Of a stretch of DNA of 64,000 nucleotides, positions 50,394 to 58,647 are shown one piece after another. Both the position numbers and the translations under genes were made by a program. Position 1 is the stretch's first letter, and every line of letters begins with the position of its first letter. The notes below the pieces were generated by a model, which was not told the origin of the DNA, ran no database searches, and saw nothing but the letters and a program-made list of their open reading frames with translations. The DNA comes from Streptomyces kurssanovii (lineage in GTDB: Bacteria > Actinomycetota > Actinomycetes > Streptomycetales > Streptomycetaceae), in the NCBI RefSeq assembly GCF_014649695.1, contig NZ_BMTN01000025.1, positions 29,498 to 93,497 of the forward strand, given 5' to 3'.

Positions 50394-50715
50394 GAAGGCG
50401 AGCTCCTTCTTCCTCGAGCCGCCTACCGGGCAGTGGGGGGACGCGAATCCCCGGCGTCCGCGCATCGGGTCCCTGGGGGAAATGGGGTCGAACTGCACGA
50501 ACTCGGCGGTTCCTTCGCTGTCGCCCCGGATGGGCGATCAACCGCGCGAAGGTTCGAGCCCCGACCTTAGTGACCTTCCTGTGATCACTTCAAATCCCCA
50601 CGGGGAAAATCTTACCCAGGGAGCTCATTCTTTACTCTCATCACACATGTAGTGATGGAGACTTGACGCAGCGTCCCACCTGCGGATACCGGAAATCGGG
50701 CATATGCCGCGGGAG
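50394..50715. other. Intergenic region holding a structured 5' leader
   Basis: No gene is seen. The left part contains the ydaO-like element of the NlpC/P60 gene. An A+T-richer patch at about 50590-50660 (CTTTACTCTCATCACACATG) is the probable promoter area. Confidence 0.6.
50420..50510 (-). ncRNA. Candidate ydaO-type c-di-AMP riboswitch
   Basis: On the minus strand the element opens with CCGCCGAGTTCGTGCAG and closes with CTGCCCGGTAGGCGG, matching the paired ends CCGCTGAAT...CCTCGTAGGCG of the ydaO motif. Inside are CAGGGACCCGA (compare GGGGGACCCA) and GGGGATTCGCG (compare GGGTGAATC). The match is degenerate. The downstream gene is an NlpC/P60 hydrolase, a class controlled by this riboswitch in Streptomyces. 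A covariance search is needed to confirm it. Confidence 0.45.
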
Positions 50716-52080
50716 TTACGAGACGCGCGAAAGCCGCTTCAGCAACAAGGCGGACGCGACCGGCCTGGCGCCCGCCTTCGCGACGCCGTCGGCCACCTCC
50801 CGGTCGGTGGAGACGACCACCACGGGCCGGCCGGGCGGCTCCGCCCGCACCAGCTGACGGATCAGTTCGTCCGCCGTCACGCCCGCCTTGGAGAACAGCA
50901 CCCGCACCCCGCGCGGCGGCGCCAGCAGCACCGGAGCGGCCAGCTCCGCCCCGTCGAACACGCAGGTGATCTCGGCGCCCGTCCGGGCGGCGAGCATCGA
51001 CAGGCCGCCCAGCAGCCGCAGCCGCTGCTTCTCCAGCGGCATCGTCGGATAGCCGGTCTTCGTGACGTTGTAGCCGTCGACGACGAGATGAGCCTGCGGC
51101 AGCGCCAGCAGCTGGTCGAGGAGGGCGGGGTCCGTCTCGGAGAGCGCCCGTGCCGCGATGTCCTTGGGCGACATCCGCCCCGGTTCCACGGCGTCCACCG
51201 TGTCGGCCGGGTGCATGCCCGCGGGCGGCAGGGCCAGCTCGCGGCGCAGCCCCTGGGCCGCGTCGAGCACCGTGTCCAGGAGCAGCCGCAGCCGCATGTC
51301 CTCGACGGAACGGCCCTCGCGGGCGGCCCGGCGGCCCGCCTCGACCGCCGCCTCCGCCTCCGCGAGGCGTGCCTTGAGCCGCCGCGTCTCGCTCTCGGCG
51401 GCCGACACCTGGGCCGCGGCCTGGGCCCGGACGCCGTCGATCTCGGCGTCCCGGTGGCGCAGGGCGGCCTCGCCTCGCTTCAGATCGGCCTGGGCGCTGC
51501 GCAGCTTGCGGTGCAGCGACTCGTTCTCCTTGCGGGCGCTGTCGAGTTCGGCGCGCAGCCGCTCGGTCTCGGTTCTGATCTGGTCGCGGGCATGGGCCAG
51601 TTCCTCGCGCAGCCGGTCGAGCTCGCGCCGGCCGGCCTCGTCGGCGCGCTCGGCGTCGGCCCGCTGGGCCTCCTCGCCGGCGGCGGCGACCATCTTGACC
51701 CAGCCGGCGGGGCGCAGCACATAGGCGGCCGCCGCCACGTCGGCCGGGTCCGCGGCGGCGGGCGGCGATCCGGACTCGAGTGCCTTGACCAGCTCGGGCT
51801 GGGCCTTGCCGAGCCGTTCGCCGATGCGCTGGCGGAAGAGGGGGTCTCCCTCGAGTGCGGCGGCCATCGCGTTCCCGGCGAACTTGGCGCGCCTGGTGGG
51901 GGTGAACCGGGCGTACTGCCGGAGCTGGGCGGGCAGTTCGGCGACGGTCAGGCCGCCGAAGGCGTCGGAGACAAGGGCGATGACCCGTCGCCTCACACCT
52001 TCCGGCAGCGGGCGGTCGAGCGCCTCGGCGGCGTCACCGGCCGCACCGGCCGGCCCGCCGCCGTTCTCAGGCTGCTCCAC
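50716..52080 (-). CDS. NYN-domain (PIN-like) RNase-like protein with coiled coil
   Basis: The protein has 454 residues. An N-terminal helical region is followed by a long coiled coil (about 135-265, ELDRLREELAHARDQIRTETERLRAELDS). The C-terminal NYN/YacP-like nuclease core has the acidic residues in HLVVDGYNVTKTGYP, ITCVFDGAELA and VVVVSTDREVADG. YacP (Rae1) of Bacillus cleaves mRNA on ribosomes; the Streptomyces protein has the same catalytic core plus an extra coiled-coil half. The start is ATG 52080. Confidence 0.88.
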   Translation of the reverse strand: MEQPENGGGPAGAAGDAAEALDRPLPEGVRRRVIALVSDAFGGLTVAELPAQLRQYARFTPTRRAKFAGNAMAAALEGDPLFRQRIGERLGKAQPELVKALESGSPPAAADPADVAAAAYVLRPAGWVKMVAAAGEEAQRADAERADEAGRRELDRLREELAHARDQIRTETERLRAELDSARKENESLHRKLRSAQADLKRGEAALRHRDAEIDGVRAQAAAQVSAAESETRRLKARLAEAEAAVEAGRRAAREGRSVEDMRLRLLLDTVLDAAQGLRRELALPPAGMHPADTVDAVEPGRMSPKDIAARALSETDPALLDQLLALPQAHLVVDGYNVTKTGYPTMPLEKQRLRLLGGLSMLAARTGAEITCVFDGAELAAPVLLAPPRGVRVLFSKAGVTADELIRQLVRAEPPGRPVVVVSTDREVADGVAKAGARPVASALLLKRLSRVS

Positions 52081-52117
52081 GATCCGTCACCCCTACCACC
52101 CATGGGGGCCGCTCCGT

Positions 52118-52360
52118 TCAGGAACCGGCTCCCGGCCTGTCCACCAGCTCGATCTGGTCCACCGCGTTGCACCAGCGGCAGCGGACCGACTCGATGGTCT
52201 CACTGACGACCTCGCGCTCCTCCACGGTCGGCTCGCCCGCCAGGTCCAGATGGACGTACTCGACGACCTTCGACGAGCGTGTGACGTCGAAGCGCGTCAG
52301 ATTGCCACAGAGCGTGCAGCGCCACCTGGTATCGGCGGTCGGCGAGGGAACCGTCGTCAT
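52118..52360 (-). CDS. Small zinc-ribbon-like protein
   Basis: The protein has 80 residues. Two Cys pairs, WRCTLCGN and VRCRWCNAVD, can bind one zinc. Between them lies TRFDVTRSSKVVEYVHLDLAGEPTVEEREVV. It starts at ATG 52360 with AAGAGGA upstream. It lies 37 bp before the NYN gene in the same direction and may be its operon partner. The function is unknown. Confidence 0.8.
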   Translation of the reverse strand: MTTVPSPTADTRWRCTLCGNLTRFDVTRSSKVVEYVHLDLAGEPTVEEREVVSETIESVRCRWCNAVDQIELVDRPGAGS

Positions 52361-52509
52361 CGTGCCGTCCTCTTGTCTCATGCGGATGCGGTACCGCGGT
52401 GCGCCGTCGAACTGCGGATGTACTGCCTGTAACCCTACGGCCTTGCGGGTACCCGATGTCGCGGCGAGGCACTCTGTACCGTTCGGTCCTGCTACGCCAT
52501 GCTCTGTCC

Positions 52510-53241
52510 ATGATCAGTAGGTGGGGCACGGCCAGGGAAGCGCTCAGGAACGCGGCCGCGGGGCCCGCGGTGACGTACGGCCTGATCGCGGTCTGCTGTG
52601 CGATCTTCGTCATCAGCCCGGTGTCCGGACTCAACCCCGTGTACGGCCTCGGTGACCGGCTGCTCGTCGCCCAGGCGGGGTATTTCGAACGCTGGGGCGT
52701 GATCCCCGCCGAGCTGACGGCCGGCTCCCCGGGCGCCCTGCTCACTCCGCTCACCGCGCTGTTCGTGCACGGCAGTTGGCTGCATCTACTGGGGAACATG
52801 CTGTTCCTGTTCGTCTTCGGCGCCATGGCCGAGGAGCGGATGGGGCAGCTGGAGTTCGTGCTCTTCTACGTCGGGGCCGGCTGTCTGGCGCTGTTCGCCT
52901 TCGCGGTCGTCAACGCCGACTCCGAGCAGACGCTGGTAGGGGCCTCCGGGGCGATCTCCGCCGTCCTCGGGGCGTTCCTCTTCCTCTTCCCGAGGGCACG
53001 GGTGACGAGCCTGTTCCCCTTCCTCTTCTTCCTGCCGCTGCGTTTCCCCGCCTGGGCGGTGCTGATCTTCTGGTTCGTCCTCCAGTGGCTGGCGGCCAGG
53101 GGCGCCGGCAGCGGGCCGGGCGTCGCGTATCTGGCGCACCTGGTCGGCTTCGGGGCGGGCTTCGTCTACGCGTGGGGCCGCTACGGGCGTGGGACTAGAG
53201 TGAACGCATCCGCAGCGACCGAGGGAGAAAGCCAGCCGTGA
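52510..53241 (+). CDS. Rhomboid-family intramembrane serine protease
   Basis: The protein has 243 residues. Six membrane segments are visible. The catalytic Ser146 lies in VGASGAISAV and His210 in LAHLVGFGAGF. The oxyanion HxxxN of rhomboids is present (HLLGNMLFLFVFGAMAEERMG, about 92-112). It cleaves membrane proteins inside the bilayer. ATG 52510 is used; upstream in-frame starts (such as 52456) cannot be ruled out. It overlaps the next gene (GTGA). Confidence 0.92.
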   Translation: MISRWGTAREALRNAAAGPAVTYGLIAVCCAIFVISPVSGLNPVYGLGDRLLVAQAGYFERWGVIPAELTAGSPGALLTPLTALFVHGSWLHLLGNMLFLFVFGAMAEERMGQLEFVLFYVGAGCLALFAFAVVNADSEQTLVGASGAISAVLGAFLFLFPRARVTSLFPFLFFLPLRFPAWAVLIFWFVLQWLAARGAGSGPGVAYLAHLVGFGAGFVYAWGRYGRGTRVNASAATEGESQP

Positions 53242-53519
53242 TCACCGCGATCGTGCTCATCAAGACCAGCGTGGACCGCATCCCCGAGATCGCCGAGTCG
53301 ATCGCCGCGCTGGACAGCGTCAGCGAGGTCTTCTCCGTCACCGGCACCTACGACCTGATCGCCATGGTGCGCGTGGCCAGGCACGACGACCTGGCGGACG
53401 TGATCCCCGGCCGGATCAGCAAGATCCCCGGTGTCGAGGGGACCGATACGCACGTCGCCTTCCGCACCTACTCGCAGCACGACCTGGAGGCGGCGTTCGC
53501 CATCGGGCTGGACGCGTAG
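53238..53519 (+). CDS. Stand-alone Lrp/AsnC ligand-binding domain protein
   Basis: The protein has 93 residues. It is a lone RAM domain (AIVLIKTSVDRIPEIAESIAALDSVSEVFSVTGTYDLIAMV) without the helix-turn-helix of Lrp regulators. GTG 53238 overlaps the rhomboid stop by four bases. Such proteins form dimers that bind amino acids. A link with the rhomboid is suggested only by coupling. Confidence 0.9.
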   Translation: MITAIVLIKTSVDRIPEIAESIAALDSVSEVFSVTGTYDLIAMVRVARHDDLADVIPGRISKIPGVEGTDTHVAFRTYSQHDLEAAFAIGLDA

Positions 53520-53731
53520 GACCGGTCGGTCCGGCGGTCCGGGGCGCCCCGGCGTGCGGACCCGGGCCGGGGCGCACTGCGGGCCGTTCACGGACGGGGG
53601 CATTGCGGGCCGTTCATGAAGGAATCCTCATCCGCGCCTCATCCGGGCCTTCCGCCAGGACCCGAGGATGACCGGTACGGCATTCACCCATCGCATGGCG
53701 ACCCTCGCCGCCGTCGTCGCCATCCCGCTCG

Positions 53732-54019
53732 GTGGTGATCATGGCGGAGGGGGCGCTCGACGGCCAGACCGTCCGGGGGAAGATCCCGGCCGAGGTGGCG
53801 CACCGGGCCAGGGCCGCCGGGGTGCCGGTGCCGGCTCTCGCCGGGACGTGCGGCCACGGCGTGCACGAGGTCCGGGCCGCGGGCGTGGACGCCTACGGGT
53901 CGATCGTGCCGGCGCCGGTTCCGCTGCCGGAAGCGCTGGACCGGGCCGGCGAGTTCCTCGCCGACGCGGCCGAACGCGCTCTGCTGATGGTGCTGCTGGG
54001 CACCCGGCTCGCGGCCTGA
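53732..54019 (+). pseudogene. Glycerate-kinase C-terminal remnant
   Basis: The 95-residue frame matches only the end of glycerate kinase (GlxK family): VIMAEGALDGQTVRGKIPAEVAHRARAAGVPVPALAG. The N-terminal two thirds are missing and nothing in the 200 bp before it restores the frame. There is no good ribosome-binding site. It is most likely a decayed gene; expression as a short protein is possible but not supported. Confidence 0.6.
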
Positions 54020-54020
54020 G

Positions 54021-55409
54021 TCAGCCTCGGTCAGGCACGCAACGCCCGTCCTCGGTGCGGTACTTCCACTGCGCGCCGTCGCGGACGAGCTCCCCCACGG
54101 CCCGCACGAACCTCTCCACGTGCTCATCGGGGGTGCCCGCACCGAAGCTGACCCGGATGGCGTTGAGCGACCTCTCCCCCGGCCCCGCCTCCGGGGCGCC
54201 GCACTCGCCGACGTCCTGCGGGTCGCTGCCGAGCAGGGTGCGCACCAGCGGGTGGGCGCAGAAGAGTCCGTCACGGACTCCGATGCCGTACTCGGCGGAC
54301 AGGGCCGCGGCGAAGTGCGAGCTGTTCCAGCCGTCGACCACGAAGGAGAGGACACCGACGCGGGGGGAGTCGTCGCCGAACAGCGACAGCACCCGGACCT
54401 GCGGCACCTCGGCGAGCCCTTCGCTGACCTTCGCGATCAGGTGTTGCTCGCGGGCGACCAGCCGGTCGAAACCGGCTTCGGTGAGCGCCTTGCAGGCGGC
54501 GGCGATCGAGTAGACGCCGATCACGTTGGGCGAGCCGGCCTCGTGCCGTGCGGCGGTGGTGTGCCACTCGACCTCCACCCCGCCGTCGGCGCGCCGTGCG
54601 ACGGTGCGCGAGGCGCCGCCGCCCGCGAGGTACGGCTCGGCCTCACGCAGCCAGTCCGCCCGGCCGGCGAGCACACCGGAACCGAACGGCGCGTAGAGCT
54701 TGTGTCCGGAGAAGGCGACCCAGTCGACGTCCAGCTCCTGGACGGACAGCGGGTGGTGGGGCGCGAGCTGGGCGGCGTCGAGCACGATACGGGCGCCGTG
54801 CGCGTGGGCCGCCGCGGCGAGCTCCCGCACCGGCCACAGCTCACCGGTCACGTTGGACGCGCCCGTCACACAGACCAGCGCCGGGCCGTGCGGGTCGCGG
54901 TGGGCGAGCGCGTGCTCCAGCGTCCGCACCGCCTGAGCGGGCGTGCGGGGCGCGTCGAGGTACGTCACCCGGGCGTCCCTCCACGGCAGCAGCGAGGCGT
55001 GGTGCTCGGTCTCGAAGACGAACACCTCGCATCCGTCGGGCAGCGCGGCGGCCAGCAGGTTCAGCGAGTCGGTCGTCGACCGGGTGAAGACCACCTCGTC
55101 GCCCTCGCGGCAGCCGAGGAACTCGCGCACCACGGCCCGGCTGTTCTCGAACAGGTCGGTGGACAGCTGCGACAGGTACCCGGCGCCCCGGTGCACGCTG
55201 CCGTAGTACGGGGCGTACGCGGCCACGTCGTCCCACACCCGCTGCAGCGCCGGGGCGCTCGCCGCGTAGTCGAGGGCGGCGTAGGTGACTTCGCCGCCGG
55301 TGACGAGCGGGACGGTGACGTCCCGGCCGAGGACCGGCAGCGGGGCACAGAGGGACGGGGCAGCGGCGTCGGCGACAGCGGTCTCGGCGGCGTTCGGGTA
55401 CACGGACAT
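54021..55409 (-). CDS. Class V PLP aminotransferase (cysteine-desulfurase-like)
   Basis: The protein has 462 residues. The PLP Lys is in FSGHKLYAPFGSG, with ETEHHASLLPW, GASNVTGELWPV and LDAAQLAPHHPL, all typical of the NifS/SufS/CsdB group. Cys in LFCAHPL could be the catalytic one but sits in a shorter loop than in SufS. It lies downstream of a SAM-IV riboswitch, which argues for a sulfur-metabolism role. ATG 55409 has no strong ribosome-binding site. Confidence 0.88.
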   Translation of the reverse strand: MSVYPNAAETAVADAAAPSLCAPLPVLGRDVTVPLVTGGEVTYAALDYAASAPALQRVWDDVAAYAPYYGSVHRGAGYLSQLSTDLFENSRAVVREFLGCREGDEVVFTRSTTDSLNLLAAALPDGCEVFVFETEHHASLLPWRDARVTYLDAPRTPAQAVRTLEHALAHRDPHGPALVCVTGASNVTGELWPVRELAAAAHAHGARIVLDAAQLAPHHPLSVQELDVDWVAFSGHKLYAPFGSGVLAGRADWLREAEPYLAGGGASRTVARRADGGVEVEWHTTAARHEAGSPNVIGVYSIAAACKALTEAGFDRLVAREQHLIAKVSEGLAEVPQVRVLSLFGDDSPRVGVLSFVVDGWNSSHFAAALSAEYGIGVRDGLFCAHPLVRTLLGSDPQDVGECGAPEAGPGERSLNAIRVSFGAGTPDEHVERFVRAVGELVRDGAQWKYRTEDGRCVPDRG

Positions 55410-55546
55410 GGCGGTAACTCCCAGCTGGGGGTACCCCCACCGAAGGCAGGGGGAGAAAGGCGAATCGGCTTCAGAACCCGGATACGGGATCGCCTCGGCA
55501 CACGGCGACGCCGTGCGGAGGGTGGTGAAGAAGGGGCGGAGACGCC

Positions 55547-55567
55547 CTATCGCATTCGCTTACTCAC
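55547..55567 (-). CDS. Seven-codon leader mini-frame (VSKRMR)
   Basis: GTG AGT AAG CGA ATG CGA TAG follows AAGGGAG by seven bases, ideal spacing for translation. It lies between the SAM-IV riboswitch and the aminotransferase gene. It contains no Cys or Met cluster except one Met codon, so any attenuation role is uncertain. Confidence 0.35.
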   Translation of the reverse strand: MSKRMR

Positions 55568-55626
55568 GAGACTGCTCCCTTGAGGACCAGGACCCCAGGG
55601 ACGCGGCGGTCGATGACGCCGCGGGG

Positions 55627-55743
55627 GTCCGCGCTTGCCACAGACCTCGCTGCCTGCGGCCTGGTCTTCACCCGGGGCACCCCGCCACGGACGGAGGGTT
55701 GCCGGACAGCGGGCCGGGGCCGTAATCGCTGTCACTCATGACC
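55627..55743 (-). ncRNA. SAM-IV riboswitch
   Basis: On the minus strand it starts GGTCATGAGTGACAGCG and contains GCTGTCCGGCAACCCTCC, GGCGGGGTGCCCCGGGTGA and AGACCAGG, and ends GGCAAGCGCGGAC. This is the actinobacterial SAM-IV layout: SAM core, four-way junction and 3' pseudoknot element GGCAAGCGCG. It should lower expression of the aminotransferase when S-adenosylmethionine is abundant. Confidence 0.92.
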
Positions 55744-55818
55744 TTGGCCAGCATCCTGCCACACGTCGCGGCGGACGCAAGGGCGCGGTCCACCATCCGG
55801 ACCGCGCCCTGGGCCGTG

Positions 55819-56883
55819 CTACGCGTTGCTGGCCTTGACCCAGCGCTCCAGCGCGGCCCTCGCCGCGCCGGAGTCGATCGACCGTGCCGCCCGTGCCACA
55901 CCGGCCGCCAGCTGCTCGTTCAGCGTGCCGTCGGTCGGCTCCAGGGCCGCCAGCGCCGCCGCGGAGTTGAGCAGCACCGCGTCCCGTACGGGCCCGGTCT
56001 CGCCGCCCAGCAGCCGGCGCGCCACGTCGGCGTTGTACGACGCGTCCGCGCCCCGCAGCGCCTCGACCGGGACCAGCTCGATGCCGATGTCCCGCGGATC
56101 GAAGGTCTCCTCGCGCACGGCGCCGTCCCGCACCACCCAGACATGTGAGGTCGAGGTGGTCGTCAGTTCGTCGAGCCCGTCGTCGCCGCGGAAGACCAGT
56201 GCGGAGGAGCCGCGCTCCGCGAGCACCCCGGCCATGATCGGCGCCATCCGGGCGTCGGCGACGCCGGTCGCCTGCGCGGTCACCTTCGCCGGGTTGGTGA
56301 GCGGGCCGAGGAAGTTGAAGACCGTCCGGATGCCCAGTTCCTTGCGGGCCATGGCGACGTGCCGCAGCGCCGGGTGGAACTTCACGGCGAAGCAGAAGGT
56401 GATGCCGGCCTCGGCCGCGACCGCGGCCACCCGCTGCGGGGTCAGCTCCAGATTGACGCCGAGCTTCTCCAGGACGTCAGAGGCGCCGCTCGCGGAGGAG
56501 GCGGCGCGGTTGCCGTGCTTGACCACCTTCGCGCCCGTACCGGCGACGACGATCGCGGACATGGTGGAGATGTTGACGGTCTTGGCGCCGTCGCCGCCGG
56601 TGCCGACGATGTCGACACATCCCCCGGGGACCTCGATCAGATTGGCGTGCCGGTACATCGTCCGCACCAGACCGGTGATCTCCTCCACCGTCTCGCCCTT
56701 CGCGCGCAGGGCGACCGCGAAGCCGGCGATCTGCGCGTCGGTGGCCTCGCCGCTGAGGATCCGGTCCATGGCCCACGCCGTCGCGTCCGCGCTCTGGTCG
56801 CGGTTCTCGAGGAGGGCGTTCAGCACGCTCGGCCAGGAGTGGGCCGCCACGCTGTCGCCGCCTACTGGGGTCACAACGTTCAT
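55819..56883 (-). CDS. trpD: Anthranilate phosphoribosyltransferase
   Basis: The protein has 354 residues. It transfers phosphoribose to anthranilate, the second step of the tryptophan pathway. Motifs are [22 protein letters not shown] (PRPP loop), [22 protein letters not shown] and [14 protein letters not shown] 56883 is preceded by GGAG. It is alone and is not in a trp operon; the fused anthranilate synthase is 27 kb away. Confidence 0.95.
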   Translation of the reverse strand: MNVVTPVGGDSVAAHSWPSVLNALLENRDQSADATAWAMDRILSGEATDAQIAGFAVALRAKGETVEEITGLVRTMYRHANLIEVPGGCVDIVGTGGDGAKTVNISTMSAIVVAGTGAKVVKHGNRAASSASGASDVLEKLGVNLELTPQRVAAVAAEAGITFCFAVKFHPALRHVAMARKELGIRTVFNFLGPLTNPAKVTAQATGVADARMAPIMAGVLAERGSSALVFRGDDGLDELTTTSTSHVWVVRDGAVREETFDPRDIGIELVPVEALRGADASYNADVARRLLGGETGPVRDAVLLNSAAALAALEPTDGTLNEQLAAGVARAARSIDSGAARAALERWVKASNA

Positions 56884-56947
56884 GGTCCGCTCCAGGGTCC
56901 ACAAGCCGACAGGGGTGGATACCACCCTATCCAGCCCCGGGTACGGC

Positions 56948-56982
56948 GAAGGGCCCCGTCCATCGAGTGGACGGGGCCCTTC
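56948..56982 (-). terminator. Terminator of the ctaE-qcrCAB operon
   Basis: Perfect 15-bp arms (GAAGGGCCCCGTCCA and complement) enclose a TCGAG loop. It is 40 bp after the qcrB stop codon. Confidence 0.9.
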
Positions 56983-57021
56983 GCTGTGGCGACGTGTCTG
57001 CCGGACGTGTCCGTCAGGCGA

Positions 57022-58647
57022 TCAGTGGTGGCCGTGGCCGCTCGTGATCTCCTTGTACTCGTCCGCGGTGGGCTTGTCGATCTGGTTGTGCTCGCCGTAG
57101 TAGCTCTTGCTGAGCCTGGCGCGCAGCCTCTCGGTGAGCTTCACCTTGCGGCGGACGCCGTTCTCGTCGACGGTCGGGCCGATCTCCGCGGGCTTGTACT
57201 GCTCGTGCGCGGTGAGCTTGTACAGGTCGCCCTGCGCCAGCGGCTCGTGCACCTCGACGAACTCACCGTGCGGCAGGCGCTTGATGATGCCGGACTCGCG
57301 TCCGTGCAGCACCTTGTCCTTGTCGCGCCGCTGCAGACCCAGGCAGATCCGCTTGGTGATGATGAACGCGAGGACCGGTCCGACGAAGTACGTGATGCGC
57401 ACGAACCAGGTGATCGCGTTGATCGACAGGTGGAAGTGCGTCGCGAAGATGTCGTTCCCGCCACCCAGCAGCATGATCACGTAGCCGGTGACCCAGGCGA
57501 CACCCAGCGCGGTCCGCGTCGGAGCGTTGCGCGGGCGGTCCAGGATGTGGTGCTCGCGCTTGTCGCCGGTGATCCACGACTCGATGAACGGGTAGACCGC
57601 GAGCACCGCGAGGACGACACCGAAGAGGACCAGCGGGATGAACACACCGAGGACCAGCGTGTGGCCCCACAGGTTGATCTCCCAGCCGGGCATCACTCGG
57701 ACGAGGCCCTCGGCGAAGCCCATGTACCAGTCGGGCTGGGCGCCGGTGGACACATGGTCCGGACGGTACGGACCGAGCGCCCACACCGGGTTGATCGTGA
57801 ACATGCCCGCGATCAGCGCGATGACACCGAAGACCAGGAAGAAGAAGCCGCCGGCCTTGGCCATGTACACCGGCAGCAGCGGCATGCCGACGACGTTCTT
57901 GTTCGTACGGCCGGGGCCCGCGAACTGGGTGTGCTTGTGGTAGAAGACCAGGATCAGGTGCGCCACCACGAGCCCGAGCATGATGCCCGGCAGCAGCAGG
58001 ATGTGGATCGAGTAGAACCGCGCCACCATGTCGTGGCCCGGGAACTCCCCGCCGAACAGGAACATCGACAGGTAGGTGCCGACGATCGGCGTCGCCAGGA
58101 TCGCGCCCTGCGTGAAGCGGACACCGGTGCCGGAGAGCAGGTCGTCCGGGAGCGAGTAACCGGTGAAACCGGTGAACATGCCGAGGACGAACAGCAGGAA
58201 GCCGAACAGCCAGTTGATCTCACGCGGCTTGCGGAACGCGCCCGTGAAGAACACGCGCATCATGTGCACGAACATCGCGGCGAGGAAGATCAGCGCGGCC
58301 CAGTGGTGGATCTGCCGGATCAGCAGACCGCCGCGGACGTCGAAGCTGATGTCCAGGGTCGAGGCGTACGCCTCGGTCATCCGGATGCCCTGCATCGGCA
58401 CGTACGAGCCGTGGTACTCGATCTCGTTCATGCTCGGGTGGAAGAACAGCGTCAGGTACACACCCGTGAGGATGATGATGATGAAGCTGTAGAGCGCGAT
58501 CTCACCGAGCATGAAGGACCAGTGGTCCGGGAAGATCTTGCGCATGTTGGCCTTGGCCAACGAGTAGATCCCGAGCCTGCCGTCCGCCCAGTCGGCCACC
58601 CGCTCGCCGGCGGGCGCCTTCTTCTTCGTATCCGTTGCAGTGCTCAT
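57022..58647 (-). CDS. qcrB: Cytochrome bc1 complex cytochrome b subunit
   Basis: The protein has 541 residues. Eight or nine membrane segments are present. The heme ligands are paired His residues in IRQIHHWAALIFLAAMFVHMMRVF and YSIHILLLPGIMLGLVVAHL. PDWYMGF is the actinobacterial form of the Qo-site PEWY motif. The long C-terminal extension (about 420-541) is typical of bcc-aa3 complexes. It overlaps qcrA by four bases. Confidence 0.95.
   Translation of the reverse strand: MSTATDTKKKAPAGERVADWADGRLGIYSLAKANMRKIFPDHWSFMLGEIALYSFIIIILTGVYLTLFFHPSMNEIEYHGSYVPMQGIRMTEAYASTLDISFDVRGGLLIRQIHHWAALIFLAAMFVHMMRVFFTGAFRKPREINWLFGFLLFVLGMFTGFTGYSLPDDLLSGTGVRFTQGAILATPIVGTYLSMFLFGGEFPGHDMVARFYSIHILLLPGIMLGLVVAHLILVFYHKHTQFAGPGRTNKNVVGMPLLPVYMAKAGGFFFLVFGVIALIAGMFTINPVWALGPYRPDHVSTGAQPDWYMGFAEGLVRVMPGWEINLWGHTLVLGVFIPLVLFGVVLAVLAVYPFIESWITGDKREHHILDRPRNAPTRTALGVAWVTGYVIMLLGGGNDIFATHFHLSINAITWFVRITYFVGPVLAFIITKRICLGLQRRDKDKVLHGRESGIIKRLPHGEFVEVHEPLAQGDLYKLTAHEQYKPAEIGPTVDENGVRRKVKLTERLRARLSKSYYGEHNQIDKPTADEYKEITSGHGHH

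Larger units (their letters stand above)
55410..55818. other. Structured leader region of the aminotransferase
   Basis: It contains the SAM-IV riboswitch (55627-55743), a seven-codon mini-frame with an ideal ribosome-binding site (55547-55567) and a 14-bp palindrome TGGGGGTACCCCCA (about 55426-55439) near the aminotransferase start. No longer gene is seen. Confidence 0.75.

Noticed and set aside
50551-50566. T-loop-like GGTTCGAGCCCCGACC, suggesting a tRNA
   Set aside because: No acceptor, anticodon or D stem fits at the right spacing on either strand.
55426-55439. TGGGGGTACCCCCA as a terminator for the aminotransferase leader
   Set aside because: It is too short, has no loop and lies next to the start codon; similar GC palindromes are common in this genome.
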